Source: Crossiella equi
GTDB taxonomy: Bacteria; Actinomycetota; Actinomycetes; Mycobacteriales; Pseudonocardiaceae
Assembly (NCBI RefSeq): GCF_017876755.1
Contig: NZ_JAGIOO010000001.1
Coordinates: 62,001 to 126,000, forward strand
Direction of reading: 5' to 3'
DNA: 64,000 nucleotides
The first letter of the stretch is position 1. Each line of letters opens with the position of its first letter. The notes below the pieces were generated by a model that saw only the letters and a program-made list of their open reading frames with translations, was not told the DNA's origin and did no database searches. Positions 22,945-31,871 of this stretch are shown in pieces. Both the position numbers and the translations under genes were made by a program.

Positions 22945-23283
22945 ATGGACGGCAGCGAGCGCACGCAGGTCCGCGAGGACTTCCACCAGGCGGTGAACAT
23001 GACCGCCAAGCAGCTCCAGGGCTGGCTGGACACCGAGGAGTCCAAGTCGGTCGGCGACAAGTCCGGGGGCGGCGAGGCGACCGGACACGCCTCCGGCCGC
23101 CGGATCGTGGACCTGCTGGACACCGCCGCCGACGACCTCCGCGACGAGGACTACGCGCACATGCGCAAGGTCGTCGGCTACGTGCACCGGCACACCGCGC
23201 AGCGCCCCCGGGGCAACGTGGCGGACTCCCGCTGGCGGCACTCGCTGATGAACTGGGGGCACGACCCGCTCAAGAGGTCCTGA
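22945..23283 (+). CDS. DUF3140 family protein
   Basis: A 112-residue charged cytoplasmic protein that matches what I know of the DUF3140 family: MTAKQLQGWLDTEES..., a central SGRRIVDLL and a C-terminal DSRWRHSLMNWGHDP. DUF3140 proteins are short, of unknown function, and often occur near DUF2945-type stress genes; none is adjacent here. An AGGAGG Shine-Dalgarno 7 bases upstream fixes the start at 22945 rather than at 22900. Confidence 0.8.
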   Translation: MDGSERTQVREDFHQAVNMTAKQLQGWLDTEESKSVGDKSGGGEATGHASGRRIVDLLDTAADDLRDEDYAHMRKVVGYVHRHTAQRPRGNVADSRWRHSLMNWGHDPLKRS

Positions 23284-23360
23284 CAAGACCACCCGATCGT
23301 GCAAGGGCAGTCCCTCGAACCCGGGAGTGCCCGCGCGGGGCCGCGGATAGCTTGCCCGGG

Positions 23361-24113
23361 GTGTGGATCAGCAACCGCATCGGCATCGCCCAGAACTCCG
23401 TGCAGGCCGGGGCGGTGCACGGTGACGTGAACTTCTTCGCCCCGCCGCCGGGCGGCGACTGGCCCCTGGAGCTGAACGCCTTCCTGCACCACGTGGCCAA
23501 CCAGGTGCCCGACTGGGTGTGGCGGGCGCTGCGCGACATCGGGTGCACCGACGCGGCGCACGTGGGGGAGCTGCTGGACTTCTACCGCCAGCGCGTGCGG
23601 CCGGTGTGGCCGCAGTTCTGGCGGATGGCCGTGCACGCCGCCGGGCTGCACGAGTCGGTGGCCGTGGTGCAGCGGATCGGCGAGCACATCGCGTGCAGCC
23701 ACCACGACCACGACTTCGCCCGGTTCCTGAGCGCCGCCCTGGCCCGGTCCACCCCCGAGGCGGCGCGGATCGCCCGCGCCTACCGGGGTGCGGCACTGGA
23801 GAGGTTCGTGCGGGACCGGCGGCCCGAGGAGCTGACCGCCTACCCCAACCTGCTCGGCGACGACCTCATCCTCAACGAGGTCATCCGGAGCAAACCAGCC
23901 GACGAGATCGCCCAGATCGTGCGCGGGCTCAAGGCGCAGAGGGGACCGGGCCGCAACACGGTGCCGCGTCTGGTGCGGAGGTCGGTCGAGCTGGCCGGGT
24001 TCGCCGGGATCAACCTGCACGACCTCCGCGGCGCCTTCCACGCCCTCGGGCTCAACGCCGAGGCCAAGGAGGTCACCCGGGCCATCAGCGCCCGCGCCAG
24101 GCTGCGGCGCTGA
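23361..24113 (+). CDS. hypothetical protein with NTPase/effector-system-like N-terminus
   Basis: A 250-residue protein of unknown function starting at GTG 23361. Its first 25 residues (NRIGIAQNSVQAGAVHGDV) resemble the short leader found in many actinobacterial conflict and effector-associated proteins, where a stretch ending QAGxVxGxVxF precedes an adaptor or NTPase. The rest is predominantly alpha-helical, with a His/Asp-rich segment SHHDHDF near residue 115 and a basic tail. No catalytic motif is recognised. It may be a detached component of such a system. Confidence 0.55.
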   Translation: MWISNRIGIAQNSVQAGAVHGDVNFFAPPPGGDWPLELNAFLHHVANQVPDWVWRALRDIGCTDAAHVGELLDFYRQRVRPVWPQFWRMAVHAAGLHESVAVVQRIGEHIACSHHDHDFARFLSAALARSTPEAARIARAYRGAALERFVRDRRPEELTAYPNLLGDDLILNEVIRSKPADEIAQIVRGLKAQRGPGRNTVPRLVRRSVELAGFAGINLHDLRGAFHALGLNAEAKEVTRAISARARLRR

Positions 24114-24123
24114 CGGCCCGGGC

Positions 24124-24903
24124 TCACACGGTGGGGGAGCGCAGCGGCGTCGGGTGGCCGGTGGTCATGCCGCCGTCGACCGGGACCACCGCGCCGGTGA
24201 CGTAGGAGGCCTTGTCCGAGCACAGCCAGGCCGCGGCCTCGGCGATCTCCTCCGGGGCGGCCAGGCGGCGCAGCGGGATCAGACCGAGGGCCAGGTCCTC
24301 TGTGTTGCCGACCTGCTGGCGCGCGTGCTCGGCCAGAGGGGTCGCCACCCCACCGGGGCACAGCGCGTTCACTCGGATCCCGTGCGCGGCGTTCTCCAGC
24401 GCGGCCGCCTTGCTCAGCCCGACCACACCGTGCTTGCTCGCCGTGTACGGGGACAGGCCCGCGTCCACCGCCATCAGCGCCACCGCCGAGGAGGTGTTCA
24501 CGATCGCCCCGCCGCCGTGCGCGCGCATGTGCCGCAGCTCGTGCTTGAGACACAGGAACACGCCCTTGAGGTTGACCTCCTGCACGCGGTCCCAGTCGGC
24601 CTCGGTGATGTCCTCGACCCCGGCGATCGTGCCGTCGATGCCCGCGTTGTTGAACGCGCAGTCCACCCGCCCGAACCGCCCGGCCGCCGCCTCGACCAGT
24701 GCCGCCGCCTCGGCCTCGACCGTCACGTCGGTGCGCACGAACAGGGCCTGCCCGCCGAGCTCGCGCGCCAGGTCCGCACCGGTCTCCCGCACGTCGGCGA
24801 GCACCACGTTCGCCCCGTAACCGGCGAACACCCGTGCGGCGGCCGCGCCGATCCCCGAGGCGGCACCGGTGATGACCGCGGTTTTGCCCGTCAGCAGCGT
24901 CAT
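24124..24903 (-). CDS. SDR family oxidoreductase
   Basis: A 259-residue classical short-chain dehydrogenase. TGAASGIG at the N-terminus binds NAD(P), NNAG is near residue 85, and the catalytic YTASK lies near 152. The C-terminal CSDKASYVTGAVVPVDGG is typical of 3-oxoacyl-ACP reductase/glucose dehydrogenase-like SDRs. The frame is open nine codons upstream to 24930; 24903 (MTLLTGKTAV) is the usual starting point. It converges with the hypothetical gene to its left. Confidence 0.88.
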   Translation of the reverse strand: MTLLTGKTAVITGAASGIGAAAARVFAGYGANVVLADVRETGADLARELGGQALFVRTDVTVEAEAAALVEAAAGRFGRVDCAFNNAGIDGTIAGVEDITEADWDRVQEVNLKGVFLCLKHELRHMRAHGGGAIVNTSSAVALMAVDAGLSPYTASKHGVVGLSKAAALENAAHGIRVNALCPGGVATPLAEHARQQVGNTEDLALGLIPLRRLAAPEEIAEAAAWLCSDKASYVTGAVVPVDGGMTTGHPTPLRSPTV

Positions 24904-25022
24904 GCCGTCGACGATAGGGCGGTGATCCACTCCGGGGCCTCTCCAGGCACCAGGGCGACGAAGCCGGGGCCGTTCCCGCGAAAGACCTGCGCGCCACCCG
25001 GCTGGGCTGGAACGATGGCGGC

Positions 25023-25847
25023 GTGTTGCTCTCCTGCGCGGGCTGGGGCTGTCAGCGGACGATCCGCGCCGTCACCGGACCGCTGCGCCGGGCGGAGCAC
25101 CGCATCTGCCCGGACTGCCACGGCACGCTGTGCGCGGTCTGCGCGGGCGCTCGGCCCCGGGCGTTGTTCACGGGCCCGCGCTGCCCGGCCTGCGACGGCC
25201 ACCTGGTCAACGGGGCCCGCGCCCGCCGGGTGCTCAAGTCGCCGAAAGCCGAGCTGGTGCGACGCTTCGAGCAGGCGCTGCGGGCCGGTCAGTGCGGGCA
25301 GTACGCCGAGTCCCTGGCCGGGCTGGACGCGGTGCTGGCCCAGCGCGCCACGTTCCTGGCCGCCGGGTTCCACCGGGGCATCGCGCTGCGCGAGCTGGGC
25401 AGGCTGGACGAGGCCCTGGCAGCCTTCGAGTGGACCACCCGCTTCGACCCCGCGCACCTGCGTGCCTACTTCGACCAGGGCAACACCCTGCGCGACCTCG
25501 GCCGCCCCGAGGAGGCGGTCATCGTCTACGACCGCGTGCTGGCCCGCGAACCCCGCTACTTCGCCGTCCTGGTCAACAAGGCCACCACGCTCAACGAGCT
25601 GGGCCTGTACGAGCAGAGCCTGGCCGCCGCGACCGAGGCCGTCCGCCTGGACGCCGAGGGCACCGCCGTCGACGACACCGCCCCGGTGCGCGGGCACGCG
25701 CACGGCGTGCTGGGCGCGGCCCTGACCAACCTCGGCCGGTACGAGGACGCCCTGGCCGCCTTCGACCTGGCGCTCAGCACCGGCCCGGACACCCCGGACC
25801 TGCACGCCACCCGTGCCCTCGTGCTGGCCCGCCTCGGCCGGGTCTGA
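25023..25847 (+). CDS. zinc-ribbon TPR protein
   Basis: A 274-residue cytoplasmic protein. The first 60 residues contain several Cys pairs (GWGCQ, CPDCHGTLCAVC, CPACDG), probably two zinc ribbons or a RING-like treble clef. Residues about 75-270 are five or six tetratricopeptide repeats (for example RGIALRELGRLDEALAAFEW and TNLGRYEDALAAFDLAL), which bind protein partners. Function unknown; an adaptor role is inferred. It starts with GTG. No operon partner is evident, as the AraC gene to the right converges with it. Confidence 0.7.
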   Translation: MLLSCAGWGCQRTIRAVTGPLRRAEHRICPDCHGTLCAVCAGARPRALFTGPRCPACDGHLVNGARARRVLKSPKAELVRRFEQALRAGQCGQYAESLAGLDAVLAQRATFLAAGFHRGIALRELGRLDEALAAFEWTTRFDPAHLRAYFDQGNTLRDLGRPEEAVIVYDRVLAREPRYFAVLVNKATTLNELGLYEQSLAAATEAVRLDAEGTAVDDTAPVRGHAHGVLGAALTNLGRYEDALAAFDLALSTGPDTPDLHATRALVLARLGRV

Positions 25848-25849
25848 CC

Positions 25850-26278
25850 TCAGGCCTTGACCCGCACCGGGCGCATGACCTGCTTGGCCACGCAGCTCGG
25901 GATGCCCTTGCCGTCCTCGGCGGCCAGCTGCCTGTACTTGCTCGGCGACATCCCGACCAGCTCGGAGAAGCGGGTGCTGAACGTGCCCAGCGACTGGCAG
26001 CCGACCGCGAAGCACACCTCGGTCACCGACAGGTCGCCGCGCCGCAGCAGGGTCATGGCCCGTTCGATGCGCCGGGTCATCAGGTAGCTGTACGGGGACT
26101 CGCCGTAGGCGGCCTTGAACGCGCGGCTGAGGTGGCCCGCGGACAGGTGCACGCCGCGGGCCAGGGCCGTGACGTCCAGCGGCTGGGCGTAGTCGCGGTC
26201 GATGCGGTCCTTGACGCGGCGCAGCAGCACGAGTTCCTTGAGGCGGGGGTCGCGGTGGCCGGTCACGCCCGCCAGCAT
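25850..26278 (-). CDS. short AraC family transcriptional regulator
   Basis: A 142-residue regulator made almost entirely of the AraC double helix-turn-helix (VHLSAGHLSRAFKAAYGESP and FAVGCQSLGTFSTRFSELVG). It lacks a separate sensor domain, like the SoxS/Rob class. The start at 26278 is chosen because upstream codons lack sense and would enter the thiolase terminator region. It is 31 bases downstream of the thiolase stop and may be cotranscribed with it. Confidence 0.85.
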   Translation of the reverse strand: MLAGVTGHRDPRLKELVLLRRVKDRIDRDYAQPLDVTALARGVHLSAGHLSRAFKAAYGESPYSYLMTRRIERAMTLLRRGDLSVTEVCFAVGCQSLGTFSTRFSELVGMSPSKYRQLAAEDGKGIPSCVAKQVMRPVRVKA

Positions 26279-26309
26279 GCCCTGCGCGCCGTGCGTTGGG
26301 CCAGTCGGC

Positions 26310-27491
26310 TCAGAGGCGTTCGACAATCGTTGCGTTGGCCAGGCCGCCCGCCTCGCACATGGTCTGGAGGCCGTAGCGCCCACCGGTCCGCTCCAGCACG
26401 GACAGCATCGTGGTCAGCAGCCGGGCGCCGCTGGCGCCCAGCGGGTGGCCCACCGCCAGCGCGCCACCGTGCACGTTGACCTTGGCCGGGTCCGCGCCGG
26501 TCTCGGCCAGCCAGGCCAGCACCACGCTGGCGAAGGCCTCGTTCACCTCGAAGGCGTCGATGTCGCCGATGGCCAGCCCGGCCCGCGCCAGGACCTTCCG
26601 AGTGGCCGGGATGACGCCGGTGAGCATGAGCAGCGGGTCGTCCCCGGCCACCGCGAAGCTGTGCAGCCGGGCCCGGGGCCGCAGGCCGAGGCGGGCCGCG
26701 GTCTCGCCGGAGGTGATCAGCACCGCGGCCGCGCCGTCGTTGACGGGGGAGGAGTTGCCCGCGGTGATCCGCCAGTCCAGCTCGGGGAAACGCCGCTGCC
26801 AGTGCTCGGCCCGGAAGGCGGGCTTGAGCCCGGCGAGCACCTCGACCGTGGTGCCCGGCCGCACCGACTCGTCCCGGCCCGCCACGCTGCCGTCCGGGGC
26901 CTTGAGCGGGCTGACCTCACCGTCGAACCAGCCGTTCGCCCAGGCCCGGGCCGCCTTGTGGTGGCTGTCGGCGGCGAACTCGTCGAGCCGGGTCCGGGAG
27001 AGGCCCCACCGCTGTGCGATCAGCTCGGCGCTGATGCCCTGCGGTACCAGGCCTTCGGGGTAGCGGGCGGCGACCCCGGTGCCGAGGAAGTCCTGCCCGG
27101 CGGTCTGGCTGCCGATCGGCACCCGGCTCATCGACTCCACGCCAGAGGCGATCACCACGTCGTAGGCGCCCGCGAGCACCCCCTGCGCGGCGAAGTGCAC
27201 GGCCTGCTGGCTGCTGCCGCACTGCCGGTCCACCGTCACCGCGGGCACCGACTCGGGCAGCCCGGCGGCCAGGGCGGCCCAGCGCGCGGTGTTGGAGCTC
27301 TGTTCGCCGACCTGGCCGACCGCGCCGCTGATGACGTCGTCCACCAGCTCGGGCTTGATCCCGGTGCGCTCCAGCAGCGAGCGCAGGGCGTGCGCGTGCA
27401 GGTCCACCGGGTGCACCCCGGCCAGCGCCCCACCCGGCTTGCCACGCCCGATCGGCGTGCGCACCGCATCGATGATGACCGCGTCCCGCAT
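26310..27491 (-). CDS. thiolase family protein (acetyl-CoA acyltransferase)
   Basis: A 393-residue thiolase, the normal length. Cys91 in VDRQCGSSQQ is the acyl-accepting nucleophile, the His is in GGALAVGHPLGASGARL near 340, and the second active Cys is in MCEAGGLANA near 380 (CEAGG rather than the usual CxGGG). It condenses or cleaves acyl-CoA in fatty-acid or acetoacetate metabolism. GAGGAG precedes the ATG by 7 bases. A clear promoter at 27528-27556 and the IclR gene upstream suggest IclR control. Confidence 0.92.
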   Translation of the reverse strand: MRDAVIIDAVRTPIGRGKPGGALAGVHPVDLHAHALRSLLERTGIKPELVDDVISGAVGQVGEQSSNTARWAALAAGLPESVPAVTVDRQCGSSQQAVHFAAQGVLAGAYDVVIASGVESMSRVPIGSQTAGQDFLGTGVAARYPEGLVPQGISAELIAQRWGLSRTRLDEFAADSHHKAARAWANGWFDGEVSPLKAPDGSVAGRDESVRPGTTVEVLAGLKPAFRAEHWQRRFPELDWRITAGNSSPVNDGAAAVLITSGETAARLGLRPRARLHSFAVAGDDPLLMLTGVIPATRKVLARAGLAIGDIDAFEVNEAFASVVLAWLAETGADPAKVNVHGGALAVGHPLGASGARLLTTMLSVLERTGGRYGLQTMCEAGGLANATIVERL

Positions 27492-27527
27492 CGTGTGCTC
27501 CTCACTGAGTCCCGACCGTTCACCTCC

Positions 27528-27556
27528 GGTATACGCTGCTAAGTTGGAAAAAACAA
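27528..27556 (-). promoter_or_regulatory. thiolase promoter with overlapping inverted repeat
   Basis: On the minus strand TTGTTT (-35, 27551-27556), 17 bases, then TATACC (-10, 27528-27533) lie about 37 bases before the thiolase start. The -35 is embedded in GTTG-N7-CAAC (27543-27557), a dyad with a poly-T core that could be the binding site of the IclR protein encoded just upstream. Confidence 0.6.
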
Positions 27557-27584
27557 CGCACTGTGAGGCGGAGAGTGGGGTCGT

Positions 27585-28334
27585 TCAGCGGGAGTCCCCG
27601 CCACCGTCGCGCAGCTGTGCGGCCAGCCGGTTCACCGCCGCCTTCAGCAGGGGCGCCCACTCCTCCACCCGGCCCGCGGTGAACCGCGCGGTCGGGGCGG
27701 CCAGGCATAGCGCGCCGACCGCGCGTCCGGCGGCGTCGAGCACGGCCGCGCCCAGGGCGCTCACCCCGGACTCGGTCTCCTGCTGGTTGAGACCGTAACC
27801 ACGGAGCCGGGTGCGGATCAGGTCCCGTCGCAGCGCGCCTAGATCGATGTCGTTGTCCGCCAACAGTTCCGCGACCTCGGCGGGGGAGCGGGTGGCCAGG
27901 ATCGCGCGGCCGCCGGAGGCCAGGTGCGCGGGCAGCAGCCGCCCCTCGCGATCGCCCACGCGCAGCACGTGCGTGCCCTCGACCGTGGCCACGAACCGCA
28001 CCTGGTTCCCGGCCAGCACCTGGAGACTGGCGGTCTCCCCGGTGCGGCCCACCAGGTCGTGCAGCTCGGGCAGGGCCAGGCGGCGCAGCTCCCCGGCGGG
28101 TTCGGCGGTGGTGGGGTGGGTGAAGACCGGGCCCGCGGCGTAGCTGCGGTCGGGCCGCTGCACCGCGAAGTCCCGGTAGACGAGCATGGCCAGCAGCCGG
28201 TGTGCGGTGGACCGCGCCACCCCGAGCCGCTCGGCGGCATCGGCCACCCGCAGCGGGCCTTCCTGCTGCAGCAGCACCGCCAGCCGCAGGGCGTGGTCCA
28301 CCGACGCGATCCCGTAGGCGGGTCGGTTCTTCAC
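27585..28334 (-). CDS. IclR family transcriptional regulator
   Basis: A 249-residue regulator. Residues 1-70 form the winged helix (VADAAERLGVARSTAHRLLAML) and 80-245 the GAF-like effector domain (TGETASLQVLAGNQVRFV, SGVSALGAAVLD). The start is GTG at 28334, with no visible Shine-Dalgarno, so it may be leaderless. It lies upstream of the thiolase in the same direction, with a thiolase-specific promoter between, and probably responds to a carboxylate substrate. Confidence 0.88.
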   Translation of the reverse strand: MKNRPAYGIASVDHALRLAVLLQQEGPLRVADAAERLGVARSTAHRLLAMLVYRDFAVQRPDRSYAAGPVFTHPTTAEPAGELRRLALPELHDLVGRTGETASLQVLAGNQVRFVATVEGTHVLRVGDREGRLLPAHLASGGRAILATRSPAEVAELLADNDIDLGALRRDLIRTRLRGYGLNQQETESGVSALGAAVLDAAGRAVGALCLAAPTARFTAGRVEEWAPLLKAAVNRLAAQLRDGGGDSR

Positions 28335-28353
28335 ATCAGAACTGTAGCGAGTT

Positions 28354-29223
28354 CTAGAAGGCGTCCACTTCGCTTGTGCTGGCGTTCCCGGCCACCGTCT
28401 TGAGCGTGATCTCCCAGTTCGAGCCCGAGGTGAACGGCTCGTCGAACTTGGCGAAGGCGCAGCCCCGGTTGAACCCGCGCCGCTTCGGGTCCCAGTCCTC
28501 GCCGGACTTGTAGTACACGTCGTAGGCGCCGCCCAGTCCGGTGAGCACGGCCTTGGACTTGGCCCGCACGTAGATCGTGGCCTTCGGGTTGTTCGGGTCG
28601 CCGGCCACCGCGGCCACCGCCACGTCGGCCTCACCGCCGTTGTCGATGGTCAGCTTGGTCGAGCCCTTCGGCCCGGAGCGCTGCACCACCTCGCCGTTGC
28701 CCGCCCGGTTGGTGCGCACCTCGGGCGCCTTGGGCTCGGGCACGTTCAGCCGCTCACCGAACTTCAGCCCGGCCCCGGACAGCGCCCGGCCGAGGTCGGA
28801 GCTCGTGCGGCTGGCCAGCTCGCGGTGCGTGACCCGCAGCCCCTCATACCGCGAGGCCTCCGGCGTCGGACCGACCTCGCACTCGTTGACCGCCAGGTCC
28901 TTCACCGGCGAGGCCAGCTCGGTGTGCGCCTCGGTGTAGCGCCGCACCAGGCCGTGGTGCGGCACGGCCTCGGCCGGTGGCTTGACCGCCTTCAGCTCCT
29001 CGTGCTTGGCCTTGAGCACCGCGGTCAGCTCGGCGCGGACCTTGTTGACCTCGTCCAGGCTCGGCGCGCTGGCGATGCGGTCCAGCAGCGGGTGCACGGC
29101 CTGCTCCACCCCGGTCAGCAGGGCCTGGTACTGCGGCACGGTCAACGCGGCCGGTCCGGACTCGCCGCAGGAGGCGGTGACCAGGGCCAGGGCCAGGACG
29201 GCAGGCGTCAGCGAACGCTTCAT
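28354..29223 (-). CDS. lipoprotein, probable partner of Ser/Thr kinase
   Basis: A 289-residue lipoprotein: signal peptide with lipobox VTASC (Cys at 20), a helical extracellular region to about residue 180 (AVHPLLDRIASAPSLDEVNKVRAELTA-like helices), and a beta-rich C-terminal domain with two Cys. No family is recognised. It starts 41 bases after the kinase stop, in the same direction, so the pair probably forms an operon in which the lipoprotein could present a ligand to or anchor the kinase outer domain. That link is inferred from position only. Confidence 0.7.
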   Translation of the reverse strand: MKRSLTPAVLALALVTASCGESGPAALTVPQYQALLTGVEQAVHPLLDRIASAPSLDEVNKVRAELTAVLKAKHEELKAVKPPAEAVPHHGLVRRYTEAHTELASPVKDLAVNECEVGPTPEASRYEGLRVTHRELASRTSSDLGRALSGAGLKFGERLNVPEPKAPEVRTNRAGNGEVVQRSGPKGSTKLTIDNGGEADVAVAAVAGDPNNPKATIYVRAKSKAVLTGLGGAYDVYYKSGEDWDPKRRGFNRGCAFAKFDEPFTSGSNWEITLKTVAGNASTSEVDAF

Positions 29224-29264
29224 GTGGATCCCCCCAAGCTGTGGAGGGCAGCGTACCCGAGCGG

Positions 29265-31112
29265 CTACTCCGGCAGGCGGTCGTTGACCAGACGGATCAG
29301 CTTCTCCGCCATCGCGCACAGCTCCTCGTCCTTGTGGCGGTCGGTCTCGACCACGACGTAGACCTGTTCCAGCCAGTCGCCGTTCCAGCCCGCGCGCTGC
29401 TGGAACCTGCGGAAGTCCAGCGTCGCGCTGCAGCCCCGGCCGTGCACCGCCGGGTCGCCGCCCGCGTCCAGCACCGCGTACCTGTCCCCGACCTTGACTT
29501 CGACCTCCCCGTCCTCCTTGTCGACGTCACCGGGCTTGCGGTACCAGGACCGCTGGAACCGGACCTCGAGCTCCACCGCCTGCTTGTCCTCGACCTCCGG
29601 GCCCTGGCCCGGCCAGTCCTTCTCCCACCAGCACAGCCAGTTCCCGAACTGCGCGTCCTCCGGCAGGTTGCCCAGGCCGACCACGCGCTGGAAGTCCTCC
29701 TGCCGCAGGAGCGTGCAGGCGTCCAGGTTCGCCAGCGAGTCCGGGTCGACCGGCCCCCGGCGCGGCAGCACCCCCTGGGCCAGGATCTGCACGGTGGTGC
29801 CCGCCATCGCGTCCGCGATCGCGCACAGGTCCGGTTTGGGAAACCCCTTGTCGGGGGACTTCTGCCGCGCCTCGATCGTGACCCGCTTGGCGTCGGCGGA
29901 CCAGAACGGGCGGGCGCAGAGGTTCGGGTCCTTGGACACCGGGTACTCGACCGGACTGATCGTGCCCGGGGTCGGTGGCCGGGTCGGGTCCTCGCCCGGC
30001 CTGTCCACCCGCACGGTGTTGACCACGATGTCCTTGTCGTTCCCGCCCATCTGGATGTTGAGCGCGCACTGGTTGAAGTCGCCGTAGAGCGGGTCGAGCA
30101 TGGCGGGCGGTCCGAACCGGGCCACCGCGTCGGCGTTGAGCAACGCACACAGGTCGGCGGTGCGCTCGTCCCCGATGCTGCCCTTCACCGGGGAGTTGCC
30201 CACCCAGTAGATCGTGGCCCCGCCCGCGAGCACCACGGTCGCGGCCACCGCGCCACCGACCAGCCACCACCGGCGCCGGACACCCCGGGGCTTGGGCAGC
30301 GGCACGATGGGCACGGTCTCCCCGGAGACCTCGTCCAGCAGCCCCTTGGCCTGCCGCGCGGTCGGCCGCTCCTGGGGATCGGTGGCCAGCAGCCGCTCCA
30401 GCACCGGGGCCAGGGCGCCCGCCCGTTCGAGCGGTTCGCGGTCCCCGGCGGCGGCCCGGCGCAGCTGCGCGTACGGGCCGCTCTCGCCGGTGCCCCACGG
30501 GGAGTGGCCCTCGACCAGTGCGAACAGCGTGGCGCCCAGGGAGAACACGTCGGCGGGTGGTCCGGCCTCCTCGCCGTCGGCGACCTCCGGGGCCACGAAG
30601 CCCGGGGTGCCGCCGATCTGGCCGCTGCTGGTGCGGGTGACCTCGGCCCAGCGCGCGATGCCCAGGTCGGTGAGCTTGGCGTGGCCCTCGGCGGTGTAGA
30701 GCACGTTGCCCGGCTTGATGTCGCGGTGCACCATGCCGCGTTCGTGCATCGCGACCAGGGCGCTGGCCACCTGGGCGCCGACCAGCGCGGCGGCCTCGGG
30801 GGAGAAGGGCCCGTCCTCGGCCAGGACGGCCGAGAGGTTGCGCGAGGGCAGGTACTCCATGACCAGCCAGCGCTCGTCGCCGTGCTGGACCACGTCGTGG
30901 ACGGTGACCACGTGTGGGTGGTTGAGCCCGGCGCCCACGCGCGCCTCCCGCCGGATCTGGCCGTCGTCGCCCTGCTGCGACCGCTTGAGCGCCACCTCCC
31001 GGCCCAGCTCGTCGTCGGTGGCCCGCCAGACCTCGCCCTGGCCTCCCGCGCCGACGCGCTCCACCAGCCGGTAACGCCCGGCGATCATCTCGTCACGCTG
31101 CACGCCGGGCAT
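29265..31112 (-). CDS. transmembrane Ser/Thr protein kinase
   Basis: A 615-residue bitopic kinase. Residues 13-265 are a Hanks-type kinase: GAGGQGEV loop, Lys43, HRDIKPGN with Asp131, Asp149 in TDLG, and GTPGFVAPE. A transmembrane helix spans 282-304. The outer part (310-615) has paired Cys-containing repeats of about 150 residues (ADLCALLN and DACTLLRQ each begin a unit similar to the DUF3558-like sensor fold) and no PASTA repeats. The unit likely senses an extracytoplasmic ligand. It is followed by a lipoprotein gene. Confidence 0.9.
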   Translation of the reverse strand: MPGVQRDEMIAGRYRLVERVGAGGQGEVWRATDDELGREVALKRSQQGDDGQIRREARVGAGLNHPHVVTVHDVVQHGDERWLVMEYLPSRNLSAVLAEDGPFSPEAAALVGAQVASALVAMHERGMVHRDIKPGNVLYTAEGHAKLTDLGIARWAEVTRTSSGQIGGTPGFVAPEVADGEEAGPPADVFSLGATLFALVEGHSPWGTGESGPYAQLRRAAAGDREPLERAGALAPVLERLLATDPQERPTARQAKGLLDEVSGETVPIVPLPKPRGVRRRWWLVGGAVAATVVLAGGATIYWVGNSPVKGSIGDERTADLCALLNADAVARFGPPAMLDPLYGDFNQCALNIQMGGNDKDIVVNTVRVDRPGEDPTRPPTPGTISPVEYPVSKDPNLCARPFWSADAKRVTIEARQKSPDKGFPKPDLCAIADAMAGTTVQILAQGVLPRRGPVDPDSLANLDACTLLRQEDFQRVVGLGNLPEDAQFGNWLCWWEKDWPGQGPEVEDKQAVELEVRFQRSWYRKPGDVDKEDGEVEVKVGDRYAVLDAGGDPAVHGRGCSATLDFRRFQQRAGWNGDWLEQVYVVVETDRHKDEELCAMAEKLIRLVNDRLPE

Positions 31113-31128
31113 CGTAGTGCGCCCGGGG

Positions 31129-31569
31129 TCACCGCCCGGCCGGAACGAGGTGGGCCGACAGGTCGCCCGCCAGCCGCAGCTCGGGCCGACGCCGGGTGAA
31201 GTGCCACTCGCCGTCGAGCCGGGCGAACTCGTCGTGGTACCGGCCGCCGCCGATCACCCGCAGCGGCTGCCCGGGGGCCTGCTGCAACACGGTGAAGTAG
31301 GCCTTGGCGGTCGCGATGCCCGCCCGCTCGTCCACGTCGACGGTGATGTTGGTGGTGACGTGGCTGGTGCGCGGGGTGCCGTCCTCGAACCGGCGGATGG
31401 TGCGCTCGAACCAGCCGGTGACCTCCGCCGCGCCGGTGCACCGCCCGGTGGTGCTGACGAAGCTCGCGTGCGCCATCAGCTCGCCGACCCCGGCGAAGTC
31501 GCCGTCGTCGACCAGCTCGGCGTAGCGGTGTAGCAGCCGCACCACGGCCCGCTCGTCGGCCGCGCTCAC
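31129..31569 (-). CDS. SnoaL-like/NTF2 family protein
   Basis: A 146-residue cone-shaped alpha+beta barrel protein of the nuclear transport factor 2 superfamily (SnoaL_4): it begins ERAVVRLLHRYAELVDDGDF and has HVTTNITVDVD strands. Members are polyketide cyclases, hydratases or isomerases; the active residues cannot be assigned. Its ATG overlaps the DUF6204 stop by 4 bases (ATGA), as third gene of a TetR-led operon. Confidence 0.85.
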   Translation of the reverse strand: MSAADERAVVRLLHRYAELVDDGDFAGVGELMAHASFVSTTGRCTGAAEVTGWFERTIRRFEDGTPRTSHVTTNITVDVDERAGIATAKAYFTVLQQAPGQPLRVIGGGRYHDEFARLDGEWHFTRRRPELRLAGDLSAHLVPAGR

Positions 31570-31871
31570 CGGCCCCTCCGCTTGATCTTGATCTCACGCA
31601 TGTCGGTGACGGAGAACTTCAGCTCGCCACGCGTGGGCAGCCCGTGCCCGGCGAGCACCTCGGCCGCCTTGAGCTCGGCGATGCCCTCGTCGTCGTCCTC
31701 CTCCGCGGGCACCTGGCAGCGGAAGGTGAACACCCGCGCGTTGCCGTCGTGGGTGAAGCGGCCGCCCTCGGCGTAGCCGATGCCGGTGACGGCGTCCAGA
31801 GCCGTGCGCTGGGCCTCGTCCAGGGCGTCGAACTTGCCCCGGACCATCACCCGGAACGCCGGTGTGGTCAT
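31566..31871 (-). CDS. DUF6204 family protein
   Basis: A 101-residue protein beginning FRVMVRGKFDALDEAQRTAL, which fits the short DUF6204 family, of unknown function. It contains an acidic loop (EEDDDEGI) and a basic tail (MREIKIKRRGR). It is the middle gene of a tightly coupled operon, overlapping TetR upstream and the SnoaL-like gene downstream by 4 bases each. Confidence 0.75.
   Translation of the reverse strand: MTTPAFRVMVRGKFDALDEAQRTALDAVTGIGYAEGGRFTHDGNARVFTFRCQVPAEEDDDEGIAELKAAEVLAGHGLPTRGELKFSVTDMREIKIKRRGR

Noticed and set aside
23304-24113. A hypothetical gene beginning further upstream
   Set aside because: The frame is open to 20709, but the residues before GTG 23361 lack sense and cross the DUF3140 gene.
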